Below, piece by piece: positions 16,075 through 24,473 of a stretch of 44,670 bases of DNA. The notes below the pieces were generated by a model. That model saw nothing but the letters and a program-made list of their open reading frames with translations, was not told where the DNA came from and did not search any database. The stretch spans positions 1-44,670 of the forward strand of contig JAFQEG010000042.1 in the NCBI GenBank assembly GCA_017399145.1, in the 5' to 3' direction. Source of the DNA: Clostridia bacterium. GTDB lineage: Bacteria > Bacillota > Clostridia > Oscillospirales > CAG-272. Positions within the stretch are counted from its first letter, which is position 1; each line of letters opens with the position of its first letter. The position numbers and the translations under genes were made by a program.

Positions 16075-17459
16075 TAAAAGCAAGAAAAAAGCTACCTTTT
16101 GAAATGCTACCTGTAATTATTGCCCTTGCCTGGCCCACTATGCTTGAGCAATTATTACATACAGCCGTGCAATATATTGACACTGCAATGGTTGGGTCCT
16201 TAGGCACAGAGGCTACTGCCTCGGTTGGCGCTACAACTACTATAAACTGGCTTTTTGGTAGTACTATTTCTGCAATAGGTGTGGGCTTTCTTGCCTACAT
16301 TTCACAGGCTAAGGGTGCCGGTCGTTTAAACGACGTAAAAAAGGCATCTGCACAATCCTGCTTAGCAGTTTTGGTGGTTGGTGCGATTTTTACTATTTTA
16401 GCCCTTACCCTAAGTCCCTTTGTCCCTATTTGGATGCAAGTTGACGAAAGCATACAAGATACTGCCTCCTTATATTTCTTTATTATTTATATGCCATTTT
16501 TGTTTAGGACCGCATCTATTATATTTGGCACTGTTTTAAGGTCTGTTGGTGACACTAAAACCCCTATGCTAGTTGGTCTTTTGGTAAACATAGTAAACGT
16601 TGTTTTAAACTTCCTTATGATTTACCCTACAAGAGTTTTCTATATAGGTGGATTTTTCTTAATAACTCCTGGTCTTAACCTTGGTGTTATTGGTGCAGGA
16701 ATTGCAAGCGCAATTTCCTTTGCTGTTGGTGGTGTATGTATTTTTATTGCACTTTGGAAGCATCCCTTAGCATCCCCCAAGGGTGAGAGTCTTAAGCCAA
16801 ACCCTGAGATTTTGAAGCCCTGTCTTAAGGTTGCCTTGCCTAACGCACTTCAGCGCTTTGGCACATCCTTTGGCTACGTGGTTTTTGCATCCTTTGTAAA
16901 TTCCTTAGGAGAAATTTCAACGGCTACCCACACAATTGCAAACACAGTTGAGTCTGCCTTTTATATTCCTGGATATGGTATGCAAAGCGCTGCCTCTACC
17001 CTTGCAGGAAACGCCTATGGTGCAAGAGATAAAAAGAAAATCAAGGACCTTTCTCGAATGATTATACCTATTGAGATTTTCTTAATGATTATCTCCGGTG
17101 GACTTTTGTTTATTCTTGCCCCCTTTATGATGGGAATCTTCTCAAATGATAGCGAGGTTATTTCTCTTGGCACTACGGTTTTGAGAATGGTTGCACTTTC
17201 CGAGCCATTTTATGGTGTTTCAATCATAATTGAGGGTATGATGCACGGAATGGGCAAAACTGTAATGCCCTTTGTTACTAACATTGTTGGTATGTGGGCA
17301 ATTAGAATTGTGGGCACCTTTATTTGCACACAAATTCTTAGTCTTGGACTAATTGGCGCTTGGGCGTGTATGATTTTGCACAACCTAATGCTATTTGTTA
17401 TGTTCTTAATTTATTATCTAACAGGCAAATATAATCCTATGAATAAAAAGCTGACATAA
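16071..17459 (+). CDS. MATE-family efflux transporter
   Basis: This 462-residue membrane protein has twelve hydrophobic helices and the MATE layout: WPTMLEQLLHTAVQYIDTAMVGSLG in helices 1-2, AGRL in the first loop, and a second half beginning about residue 235 with the parallel motif ANTVESAFYIPGYGMQSAASTLAGNAYGA. MATE proteins export drugs or metabolites by Na+ or H+ antiport. The ATG at 16071 overlaps the DUF3737 stop and has AGGGTG about 9 bases upstream; an in-frame GTG at 16059 is possible but less likely. It is the last gene of the GH92 operon and ends at a strong terminator. The cargo is unknown. Confidence 0.9.
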   Translation: MIKARKKLPFEMLPVIIALAWPTMLEQLLHTAVQYIDTAMVGSLGTEATASVGATTTINWLFGSTISAIGVGFLAYISQAKGAGRLNDVKKASAQSCLAVLVVGAIFTILALTLSPFVPIWMQVDESIQDTASLYFFIIYMPFLFRTASIIFGTVLRSVGDTKTPMLVGLLVNIVNVVLNFLMIYPTRVFYIGGFFLITPGLNLGVIGAGIASAISFAVGGVCIFIALWKHPLASPKGESLKPNPEILKPCLKVALPNALQRFGTSFGYVVFASFVNSLGEISTATHTIANTVESAFYIPGYGMQSAASTLAGNAYGARDKKKIKDLSRMIIPIEIFLMIISGGLLFILAPFMMGIFSNDSEVISLGTTVLRMVALSEPFYGVSIIIEGMMHGMGKTVMPFVTNIVGMWAIRIVGTFICTQILSLGLIGAWACMILHNLMLFVMFLIYYLTGKYNPMNKKLT

Positions 17460-17488
17460 AAAGAGAGCCGAATTTCGGCTCTTTTTTG
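17458..17488. terminator. Bidirectional terminator between MATE and rubrerythrin genes
   Basis: AGAGCCG and CGGCTCT (about 17464-17482) form the stem, with A-run and T-run flanks on both strands. It separates the convergent operons. Confidence 0.9.
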
Positions 17489-17491
17489 TTA

Positions 17492-18151
17492 TTAATAGTT
17501 TTCTGCGTGGATTTCGAAGTAGCTTTGTGGGTGTGCACAGGTTGGGCAAACCTCAGGTGCCTTTGTGCCAACAACGATGTGGCCACAGTTACGGCATTCC
17601 CAAACCTTAACCTCACTCTTTTCGAATACTTGCTTTGTTTCTACATTGTTAAGAAGTGCGCGATATCTTTCCTCGTGATGCTTTTCAACAGCTGCAACAA
17701 GACGGAACTTTCTTGCAAGTTCGTGGAAGCCTTCCTCATCCGCTGTTTGTGCAAAGCCCTCGTACATATCGGTCCACTCGTAGTTTTCGCCCTCTGCTGC
17801 GTGAAGAAGGTTTTCTGCAGTATTGCCGATACCCTTAAGCTCCTTGAGCCACAATTTAGCGTGCTCCTTTTCGTTTTCAGCTGTCTTTAAAAAGAGGGCA
17901 GAAATTTGCTCGTATCCTTCCTTCTTTGCAACGGAAGCGAAATAGGTGTACTTGTTTCTTGCTTGGCTTTCACCTGCAAAGGCAGCCTCAAGATTCTTTT
18001 CTGTTTGTGTGCCTGCGTATGGATTCTTTGGTGTTTCGTCGATTAACTCAAGCTTATCCTTGCCTACCTTACACTTTGGGCAAATTGGCTCAAGCACACC
18101 GTCCTCAACCTCAAACTCATACTTACATACTGTGCATCTGTACTTTTTCAT
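17492..18151 (-). CDS. Rubrerythrin with rubredoxin-like domains at both ends
   Basis: The 219 residues show three parts. There is an N-terminal rubredoxin-like iron site (Cys6, Cys9, Cys24, Cys27), a four-helix diiron domain (about 45-170) with AGESQARN (Glu61), ENEKEH (Glu94, His97), ADEEGFHE (Glu140) and [10 protein letters not shown] (Glu156, His159), and a C-terminal rubredoxin domain (Cys186, Cys189, Cys202, Cys205). Rubrerythrin reduces H2O2 in anaerobes. Standard forms have one C-terminal rubredoxin and reverse rubrerythrins one N-terminal; this has both. It is the last gene of an operon with thioredoxin and an FTR-like protein, which could supply electrons. Confidence 0.92.
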   Translation of the reverse strand: MKKYRCTVCKYEFEVEDGVLEPICPKCKVGKDKLELIDETPKNPYAGTQTEKNLEAAFAGESQARNKYTYFASVAKKEGYEQISALFLKTAENEKEHAKLWLKELKGIGNTAENLLHAAEGENYEWTDMYEGFAQTADEEGFHELARKFRLVAAVEKHHEERYRALLNNVETKQVFEKSEVKVWECRNCGHIVVGTKAPEVCPTCAHPQSYFEIHAENY

Positions 18152-18167
18152 AATTTATCTCCTTTAA

Positions 18168-18470
18168 TTATAATAAGCTTATTAATTTATCCTTTGTGCA
18201 ATAGCCAACCTGCTTAGTGTCAAGCTCGCCATTTTTGTAAATTAGAAGAGTTGGAATGCTTTGAATACCGAATCTCATAGCAAGCTCCATTTGCTCATCT
18301 ACGTTTATTACACCAACTAAAGCCTTGTCACTATATTCCTGAGAAATTTCCTCAAGAATAGGGGCTAGCATTTTACAGGGTCCGCACCAATCGGCATAAA
18401 AATCTACAATTACTGTCTTGTCGCTTTTTACAAAGCTATCAAAATTGTCCTTTGTTAATACTGTTTTCAT
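18168..18470 (-). CDS. trxA: Thioredoxin
   Basis: This 100-residue protein has the canonical fold and active site WCGPCK (Trp28, Cys29, Cys32) and the cis-proline loop IPTLLIYKNG. The length is typical of thioredoxin 1. It reduces protein disulfides in the cytoplasm. It sits between the FTR-like gene (9 bp upstream) and rubrerythrin (16 bp downstream). A ribosome site (AGGAGAATAAA) overlaps the end of the FTR-like gene. The context suggests that it passes electrons from the FTR-like protein, rather than from NADPH-thioredoxin reductase, to peroxide-protection targets (inference). Confidence 0.95.
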   Translation of the reverse strand: MKTVLTKDNFDSFVKSDKTVIVDFYADWCGPCKMLAPILEEISQEYSDKALVGVINVDEQMELAMRFGIQSIPTLLIYKNGELDTKQVGYCTKDKLISLL

Positions 18471-18479
18471 TTTATTCTC

Positions 18480-18677
18480 CTATTTTGATTTGTAGTATAG
18501 CATACAATGGCAAAAGCCTTCAAACTCGGGGTCGGCAATTTGTTCTCTAAACTCCTTGCACATACACTTAATATCCTCGCTCTTACCCATTTTGCAAGGG
18601 CAATAGCCACCCTTTTTCAAAAGGCCATCCTTAACTGTTTTTACAACCTCTTTGTCAGGATTTAACGTTATCTTCAT
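18480..18677 (-). CDS. Ferredoxin-thioredoxin reductase catalytic-subunit-like protein
   Basis: This 65-residue protein has three CxC motifs: CPC (Cys26, Cys28), CMC (Cys38, Cys40) and CHC (Cys56, Cys58). In plant and cyanobacterial FTR catalytic chains six such cysteines hold a 4Fe-4S cluster and a redox disulfide that reduces thioredoxin with ferredoxin electrons. The spacing here (9 and 15 residues between motifs) differs from the plant form (16 and 8) but fits the small FTR-like proteins of anaerobic bacteria. The start is placed at ATG 18677, where AAAGGAG lies 8 bases upstream; the earlier in-frame GTG at 18686 would touch the ribosome site. Its partner thioredoxin is the next gene. Confidence 0.85.
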   Translation of the reverse strand: MKITLNPDKEVVKTVKDGLLKKGGYCPCKMGKSEDIKCMCKEFREQIADPEFEGFCHCMLYYKSK

Positions 18678-18700
18678 AGCAGTCACTCCTTTTCCTCTTT

Positions 18701-18729
18701 ATTATAGCATAACTTTATGAACTTTTAAA
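18701..18729 (-). promoter_or_regulatory. Promoter of the FTR-trxA-rubrerythrin operon
   Basis: On the minus strand TATAAT (18701-18706) lies 17 bp after TTTAAA (18724-18729). The -10 is perfect and the -35 weak, which would fit a regulated promoter. Confidence 0.55.
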
Positions 18730-18740
18730 CCCATTTTAAT

Positions 18741-18771
18741 AAAAAAAATCGGCTTTTTAGCCGATTTTTTT
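18741..18771. terminator. Bidirectional terminator after the glycosyltransferase pair
   Basis: TCGGCT and AGCCGA with a TTTT loop are flanked by eight A and seven T residues. It overlaps the stop codon of the gene at 18770-20140. Confidence 0.9.
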
Positions 18772-20140
18772 ATTCATTTGCCTTTAGCTTAACCGCCTTC
18801 GTCTTATCATTATGAGGAATTGTTTTCCATTGTAGATTCTTGCTAAAGAGTGCAACTACTACAATTATGTTGTTTATCATTCCAAACAATGGGTAAAGTA
18901 AAACAGAAAGCACACGTGTGCCGAAGCTAATTTTTCCTACTCTCTTATGCTCGATTATGTAAAGAGCAATTGCCAATAGGAAGCTTGTCAGATAAGCTGA
19001 TAGTAAGCCTGATAAAAATGCCATTACCCAATCAAAGGCAACCTGTGAAAAGGTCCTGTCCTCAAACAAAGGAGTTAAGGCAAAAAGGATAACCTGAACA
19101 ACTGAAATTATAGTTGTCAAAAGGTTTGATGGAATTACATTTGACATAATGTCGTAGGTTGACATTTTGTGCTTACTTCCACCCTTTGATTTTGGTAAAA
19201 ACAATGACTTAATAAGCTTGCCTAGACGAGTAACACATACTAAAAGGTGTCCTCTTGCCCATCTTACTCTTTGTCTCCACATTATTTTAACACTTGTAGG
19301 CTGTTCGTCAAAGAAGGTAGCCTCATCACAGTAGTAAACCTTACTACCACCGATAATTTGGTCAGCTGAAAATTCCCAGTCCTCTGTAAGAGTTAGATAA
19401 TTCCAACCATTTCTTACAACCTCCTTACTAAAAAGGAAGCCAGTGCCCGCAACACGGGTTGAGCAGTTCAAAACTGTTCTACCTCTATTTTCAAATCTAC
19501 AGTAATTAAGCCAGAACAAGCCGTAAAGGGCTGAGATAATGTTTGACCCAAAGTTCTTTGAGTTTCTGAAGGATGTAATCGTATGATTTTTGCCCATGGC
19601 AACAAAGGCATCATTCATCTTGCTAAGATAGTTTGTATCAAAAATATTATCTGCGTCGTGTACTAAATAGCCGTCACAGCAGTCAATGCCATAATCTCTA
19701 ATAATGCAATTGAAAATATGATTAAGAGCATAGCCCTTTGTTCTTTCCTTATCATTATTATATTCGTAAACTATTGCGCCAGCTTCTCTTGCAAGCTTAG
19801 CTGTATTATCTGTACAGTTGTGAGCAATTACGAATACCTTTAGCTTATCCTGTGGGTAATTCATATTCTTTGCACTTTCAACGATGTTGGTAATAACTGC
19901 CTCCTCGTTACGTGCCGCAACTATAATTCCATAGGTAAGCTTCTCGCTTGATACCGGAAAAACCTTTTTCTTGAACACACCAACAATTGCAAATATTACA
20001 AAGTGTGCTGCAAGTAAGCCTAGTAGTGTAGTTAAAATAGTTGAAATTAGATAAACGTAGTCAGTGTATGTGTCGGGTCTGAACATTTCTAAAACACTTT
20101 CATTGAACCACTTGACTATTTGTTCCTTAATCCATTCCAT
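18770..20140 (-). CDS. Membrane glycosyltransferase family 2, paralogue B
   Basis: From the ATG at 20140 (GAGAGG 7 bases upstream) the protein has 456 residues. An N-terminal helix pair (about 25-60) is followed by a GT-A domain: YGIIVAARNEE opens the nucleotide-sugar fold, VHDADN is the metal-binding DxD-like motif, LTEDWEF is the TED catalytic block and WRQRVRWARGH is the QxxRW motif that binds the growing chain. Three to four C-terminal helices follow (about 310-440). This is the layout of processive synthases related to cellulose and hyaluronan synthases, acting at the inner membrane. It is adjacent to a close paralogue and shares a 50-bp identical stretch with it. The polymer is unknown. 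Confidence 0.85.
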   Translation of the reverse strand: MEWIKEQIVKWFNESVLEMFRPDTYTDYVYLISTILTTLLGLLAAHFVIFAIVGVFKKKVFPVSSEKLTYGIIVAARNEEAVITNIVESAKNMNYPQDKLKVFVIAHNCTDNTAKLAREAGAIVYEYNNDKERTKGYALNHIFNCIIRDYGIDCCDGYLVHDADNIFDTNYLSKMNDAFVAMGKNHTITSFRNSKNFGSNIISALYGLFWLNYCRFENRGRTVLNCSTRVAGTGFLFSKEVVRNGWNYLTLTEDWEFSADQIIGGSKVYYCDEATFFDEQPTSVKIMWRQRVRWARGHLLVCVTRLGKLIKSLFLPKSKGGSKHKMSTYDIMSNVIPSNLLTTIISVVQVILFALTPLFEDRTFSQVAFDWVMAFLSGLLSAYLTSFLLAIALYIIEHKRVGKISFGTRVLSVLLYPLFGMINNIIVVVALFSKNLQWKTIPHNDKTKAVKLKANE

Positions 20141-20171
20141 AAAATATCCTCTCAATGCTATACAAAAATGA

Positions 20172-20206
20172 AAGTACCTTTCACACAACTACGTTGAAAA
20201 GTACTA
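20172..20206 (-). promoter_or_regulatory. Intercistronic hairpin between the two glycosyltransferase genes
   Basis: AGTACCTTTCA and TGAAAAGTACT form an 11-bp stem with one wobble pair and an 11-base loop. On the minus strand it is followed by ATTTTTG, a weak T-run. It may attenuate read-through into the downstream paralogue or protect the mRNA end. Confidence 0.4.
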
Positions 20207-20234
20207 TTCATTTATTATTTGTTATCAAAATTGG

Positions 20235-21674
20235 TCAATTAGTATCCGATTGATCGTTTCCAGTTGGATCTTCGTCTCCGTTTAGGTCTTCAAAGTTTGT
20301 TGTATCAATGTGTGGTATTTCCTTCCATCCAAGATTTGGACTAAATACCGCTTGAAGCTCTTGGAATAGGTAAATTGCAATAAATAGTGGCCATAAAAGT
20401 GTTGACCAAATCTTTAAGCCGAGGCTTACGTTTTTAATTCTCTTTCTTTCTACTATGTAAACGATAACTGTAGCAAGAACAAGCACTAAATATGATGCAA
20501 TAAAGCCAAGTGTACCGTTTCTAAAATAATCACCTAATACAAGTCCCGTTTGTCCTAAGCCCTCCATAAAGGTGGTTATTGTTCCGCCATTTATACCACT
20601 TACTAGTCTGCAAATAATAAGTGCAATAACCTGTGATACATTTACAACCGCTGTCAAAAGCATAATTGGCAAAATATTTATGGAAATGTCGTGAAGCGAG
20701 CCCTTGTTTGGACAGCCACCTTTTTTCTTTGACTTAAATTGAGCCTTGATAATATCCTTATATCTTGTGAAGAATACAAGGAAGTGTCCTCTTGCCCATC
20801 TTACCTTTTGACGCCACATAATTCTAAAGCTTGTAGGCTGTTCGTCATAGAAAACTGCATCGTCGCAATAGTAAATCTTTCTACCAGCAATTACTTGGTC
20901 AGTTGAGAACTCCCAGTCCTCTGTTAGTGTAACATACTTCCAGCCGTTTTCAACAAGCTCAGGGCTTATAACATAGCCTGTGCCTTGAACTCTAGTTGAG
21001 CAACCAAGAACAGTTCTACCACGACACTCAAGTCTACAACCGTACATAAAATGTAAGCCATATAGAGCTGAGATAACGTTTGAGCCAAAGTTCTTTGAGT
21101 TTCTGAAGGATGTAATCGTATGATTTTTGCCCATTGCAACAAAGGCATCATTCATCTTGTCAAAATAATTTACGTCAACAATATTATCTGCATTAAATAG
21201 GAAATAGCCATCATAAGACTTTATTCCGTAATCCTCTTTAATTCTATCAAAAAGGTATCTAAATGCAAAGCCCATTGTATTTTCTGCTTCGTTATTGTAC
21301 TCATATACTATAGCACCTGCTTTTCTAGCAACCTCAGCAGTTCTGTCCTTACAGTTGTGTGCAATTACGAAGATATCTAGCTTGTCCTGTGGGTAATTAT
21401 TTAGCCTTATGCTTTCTATCAAATTGGCAACTACCGTCTCCTCGTTTCTCGCTGGGATAATAATACCATATTTAAGCTTTTCATCAGTGTGTGGATAGGT
21501 CTTTTTCTTGAACAAGCCAACAACTGCGAAAACAACAAAATGTAATGCTAATAAAGTAAATATTGTCGTCAATATCGTTGCTACGATATTGACTATATCT
21601 GTAGGAGTTGGTTCAGATAGCATTCTTTGCCAGTCGCTAATAAACGCCTCCCACTGTCCTTTAATCCAATCCAT
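20235..21674 (-). CDS. Membrane glycosyltransferase family 2, paralogue A
   Basis: This 479-residue protein has the same order of motifs as its neighbour: an N-terminal helix pair, YGIIIPARNEE, a FNADN metal motif (DxD-like, with Phe-Asn in place of Val-His), LTEDWEF, and WRQKVRWARGH of the QxxRW class. Four C-terminal helices and an acidic tail (EDLNGDEDPTGNDQ) follow. It is probably the product of tandem duplication. AAAGGA precedes the ATG, and a good promoter lies at 21747-21775. Both genes end in similar text (WKxIPH followed by a charged tail), which supports common descent. Two paralogues may make one heteromeric synthase or two related glycans. Confidence 0.85.
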   Translation of the reverse strand: MDWIKGQWEAFISDWQRMLSEPTPTDIVNIVATILTTIFTLLALHFVVFAVVGLFKKKTYPHTDEKLKYGIIIPARNEETVVANLIESIRLNNYPQDKLDIFVIAHNCKDRTAEVARKAGAIVYEYNNEAENTMGFAFRYLFDRIKEDYGIKSYDGYFLFNADNIVDVNYFDKMNDAFVAMGKNHTITSFRNSKNFGSNVISALYGLHFMYGCRLECRGRTVLGCSTRVQGTGYVISPELVENGWKYVTLTEDWEFSTDQVIAGRKIYYCDDAVFYDEQPTSFRIMWRQKVRWARGHFLVFFTRYKDIIKAQFKSKKKGGCPNKGSLHDISINILPIMLLTAVVNVSQVIALIICRLVSGINGGTITTFMEGLGQTGLVLGDYFRNGTLGFIASYLVLVLATVIVYIVERKRIKNVSLGLKIWSTLLWPLFIAIYLFQELQAVFSPNLGWKEIPHIDTTNFEDLNGDEDPTGNDQSDTN

Positions 21675-21746
21675 AATTAGTTCCTTTTTTTAAGTTTTTT
21701 GAGGGTAAAAATCGATACCCATAAAATTTCATAGTAATTCTATCAT

Positions 21747-21775
21747 ATTATAATAAATAATTCAAGTATATTCAA
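21747..21775 (-). promoter_or_regulatory. Promoter of the glycosyltransferase pair
   Basis: On the minus strand TTGAAT (21770-21775) and TATAAT (21747-21752) have a 17-bp spacer. The leader to the ATG at 21674 is about 65 bases. Confidence 0.7.
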
Positions 21776-21865
21776 TATTATTAACAATTTGTTCACATTT
21801 CTTCGACTTTAACGAATTTTTTTAACAAATTTTAACTAATTGTGTCAGTATCTATATTTTAAAGA

Positions 21866-21894
21866 TTGATTTTGTAGCCTTATCGTGTTATAAT
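21866..21894 (+). promoter_or_regulatory. Promoter of fumC-malic enzyme operon
   Basis: TTGATT (21866-21871) and TATAAT (21889-21894) have a 17-bp spacer and lie 34 bp before the fumC ATG. Confidence 0.7.
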
Positions 21895-21928
21895 TTTAAT
21901 AACTTTTTGAAACGTTACGAGGTTTACT

Positions 21929-23299
21929 ATGAAATATAGAATAGAAAAGGATTCCTTTGGTGAAATTCAAGTACCTAGCGACAAATATTGGGGCGCACAA
22001 ACTCAAAGAAGTCTTGAATGCTTTGATATAGGCAAGGAAAAATTTGATAGCTTTTTTATTGAATGTCTAAGCTTAATAAAGCTTAGCTGTGCTTTGGCTA
22101 ACAATCAATTATGTCCTGAAAGGCTAACTGACGAAAAGCTAAAATATATTACCCTAGCCTACGAGCAAATTTTAAAGGGCAAGCTAGATGGCAACTTCCC
22201 TCTTTCTGTATGGCAAACAGGAAGTGGCACTCAAACAAATATGAATGTAAATGAGGTTTTTGCAAATTATGGTAATGAGTTAGCCGGCAAAAGACTACTT
22301 CACCCTAATGATGACATAAATATGTCACAATCCTCAAACGATGTATTTCCTTCAGCTATGCACGTATGCACGGTTTTGGATATAAAATCGAGCCTGATAC
22401 CCGAAATCAAGAGGTTAATAAATGAATTTTTAATTCTTGAGGAAAGATATAAAAATACAACAAAAAGTGGAAGAACACACCTTCAAGATGCAACGCCTAT
22501 TACCTTCGGTCAAGAGGTTTCCGGTTGGCGTGCGTCCCTTGAATGCGACCTTGCGCAAATTGAGGAATCATTAAAGCCTCTTCAAAAAATTGCCCTAGGT
22601 GGCACGGCTGTTGGCACAGGACTTAACGCACCTAAGTATTTTGACGAAATCGCCTGTGAGCACCTATCAAGGCTATGTGGTACAGAGTTTGTACCTAGCG
22701 AAAACAAATTCCACTCACTTTCCTCAAAGAGTGAGCTAGTATTTGCTCATGGTGCCTTAAAGGCACTTGCCTGTGACCTTATGAAAATTGCAAACGATAT
22801 TAGATGGCTTGCCTCCGGTCCTCGTCTCGGTCTTGGTGAGATTACCATTCCTGCAAACGAGCCTGGGTCATCTATTATGCCTGGCAAGGTAAATCCAACT
22901 CAATGTGAGGCTATTACTATGATAGCTACACAGGTAATGGGCAACGATGCAACTATTGGAATTTGCGCCTCACAGGGCAATTTCGAGCTAAACGTATTTA
23001 TGCCTGTTATGATTTACAACCTTATGCAATCGGTTTCTCTTTTGTCTAGTGGAATTTATTCCTTTAGCGAAAACTGTGTTAAGGGTATTTTAGCAAACGA
23101 GAAAAAAATGAAGGAAAATCTTGACAAGTCCTTAATGCTTGTAACCGCCCTTACACCATACATTGGCTATCAAAGAGGTGCAGAAATTGCAAAGCTTGCA
23201 CAAAAGGAAGGCATTACTCTTAAGGAGGCTTGTCTTTCACTTGGTTATTTAACCGAGAATGAATTTGACAAATATTTTAGACCCGAGGACATGGTATAA
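21929..23299 (+). CDS. fumC: Class II fumarate hydratase
   Basis: The 456 residues carry all the signatures of the FumC/aspartase superfamily. GSGTQTNMNVNEV (residues 98-110) and GRTHLQDATP (181-190, catalytic His184) are present, as is the signature GSSIMPGKVNP (313-323), whose serine acts as base. The enzyme interconverts fumarate and malate in the cytoplasm without an iron-sulfur cluster, in contrast to the class I fumarases usual in Clostridia. FumC is favoured over aspartase by the overall similarity and by the context with malic enzyme. Its stop overlaps the malic-enzyme start by 1 bp (TAATG), so both are made from one mRNA. Confidence 0.93.
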   Translation: MKYRIEKDSFGEIQVPSDKYWGAQTQRSLECFDIGKEKFDSFFIECLSLIKLSCALANNQLCPERLTDEKLKYITLAYEQILKGKLDGNFPLSVWQTGSGTQTNMNVNEVFANYGNELAGKRLLHPNDDINMSQSSNDVFPSAMHVCTVLDIKSSLIPEIKRLINEFLILEERYKNTTKSGRTHLQDATPITFGQEVSGWRASLECDLAQIEESLKPLQKIALGGTAVGTGLNAPKYFDEIACEHLSRLCGTEFVPSENKFHSLSSKSELVFAHGALKALACDLMKIANDIRWLASGPRLGLGEITIPANEPGSSIMPGKVNPTQCEAITMIATQVMGNDATIGICASQGNFELNVFMPVMIYNLMQSVSLLSSGIYSFSENCVKGILANEKKMKENLDKSLMLVTALTPYIGYQRGAEIAKLAQKEGITLKEACLSLGYLTENEFDKYFRPEDMV

Positions 23300-24471
23300 T
23301 GGATATAAGAGAGGAATCATTACAAAAGCATTACGAATGGGGTGGCAAAATTGAGGTTGTTTCCCGTGTGAAAATTGAGGAAAGAAAGGACCTTTCTCTA
23401 GCCTACACGCCCGGTGTTGCCGAGCCCTGTGTCGTAATTAAGGATAATCCACAAAAAAGCTACGACTTAACACGTCGTTCAAATTTAGTAGCTGTAATAA
23501 CCGACGGCACTGCCGTTTTAGGTCTCGGTGATATAGGACCTCTTGCAGGTATGCCTGTTATGGAGGGTAAATGCTGTCTGTTCAAGGAATTTGCTGACGT
23601 TGACGCATTTCCTATATGCGTCAACAGTAAAAGTGTTGACGAAATTGTAAATACTATTTACTTAATTTCAGGTTCCTTTGGTGGGATAAATCTCGAGGAT
23701 ATTTCTGCACCTAGATGCTTTGAAATTGAAAAAAGACTCAAGGAAGTGTGCGATATTCCTGTTTTTCACGATGACCAGCATGGTACTGCTATTGTGGTTG
23801 GTGCAGGACTTATAAACGCACTCAAGGTAGTAAAAAAGGACATTGATAAAATAAAGCTTGTTATCAATGGTGCAGGGTCTGCTGGCATTGCTATTTGTAA
23901 GCATCTTTTGAATTTAGGTGTTAAAAATATTACTATGGTTGACCGTTTTGGAATTATTTGTCAAGGTGACAAGACCCTTACTCAAGCCCATTATGAGATT
24001 TCTCTTTTGACCAACAGAGAAATGAAAAATGGTACTCTTTCCGATGCTATGGCTGGTGCTGACGTATTTATTGGCGTTAGTGCGCCAAACGTGGTTAGCG
24101 AGGAAATGATTAAGTCAATGGCACCTGATTCTATTGTTTTCCCTATGGCTAATCCTACACCTGAAATTATGCCCGATGTGGCTAAAAAAGCAGGTGCTAG
24201 AATTGTAGGCACAGGAAGAAGTGACTTTCCTAATCAAATTAATAATGTGCTTGCCTTCCCTGGAATTTTCAGAGGTGCCCTTGATTGTCGTGCTAGCTGT
24301 ATCAACGAGGAAATGAAGCTTGCAACCTCTTTGGCATTAGCCTCACTTATTCCTGAAAACGAGCTCAATGAGGAAAATATTATCCCCTCTGCCCTTGACA
24401 AGCGAGTTGCATCTGTTGTTGCCTCTGCAGTTATTGAGGCGGCTAAAAAAACAGGAGTAGCAAGAATATAA
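23299..24471 (+). CDS. NAD(P)-dependent malic enzyme (oxaloacetate-decarboxylating)
   Basis: This 390-residue short malic enzyme has [11 protein letters not shown] and [27 protein letters not shown] at the N-terminal malate-binding domain. The metal ligands are in [14 protein letters not shown] and [13 protein letters not shown], and the Rossmann glycine motif is NGAGSAGIA. It converts malate to pyruvate and CO2 while reducing NAD or NADP. With fumC it forms a fumarate to malate to pyruvate route, or the reverse, an entry into C4 dicarboxylate metabolism. It lacks the phosphotransacetylase-like extension found in the long proteobacterial MaeB form. A terminator follows. Confidence 0.95.
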   Translation: MDIREESLQKHYEWGGKIEVVSRVKIEERKDLSLAYTPGVAEPCVVIKDNPQKSYDLTRRSNLVAVITDGTAVLGLGDIGPLAGMPVMEGKCCLFKEFADVDAFPICVNSKSVDEIVNTIYLISGSFGGINLEDISAPRCFEIEKRLKEVCDIPVFHDDQHGTAIVVGAGLINALKVVKKDIDKIKLVINGAGSAGIAICKHLLNLGVKNITMVDRFGIICQGDKTLTQAHYEISLLTNREMKNGTLSDAMAGADVFIGVSAPNVVSEEMIKSMAPDSIVFPMANPTPEIMPDVAKKAGARIVGTGRSDFPNQINNVLAFPGIFRGALDCRASCINEEMKLATSLALASLIPENELNEENIIPSALDKRVASVVASAVIEAAKKTGVARI

Positions 24472-24473
24472 TC

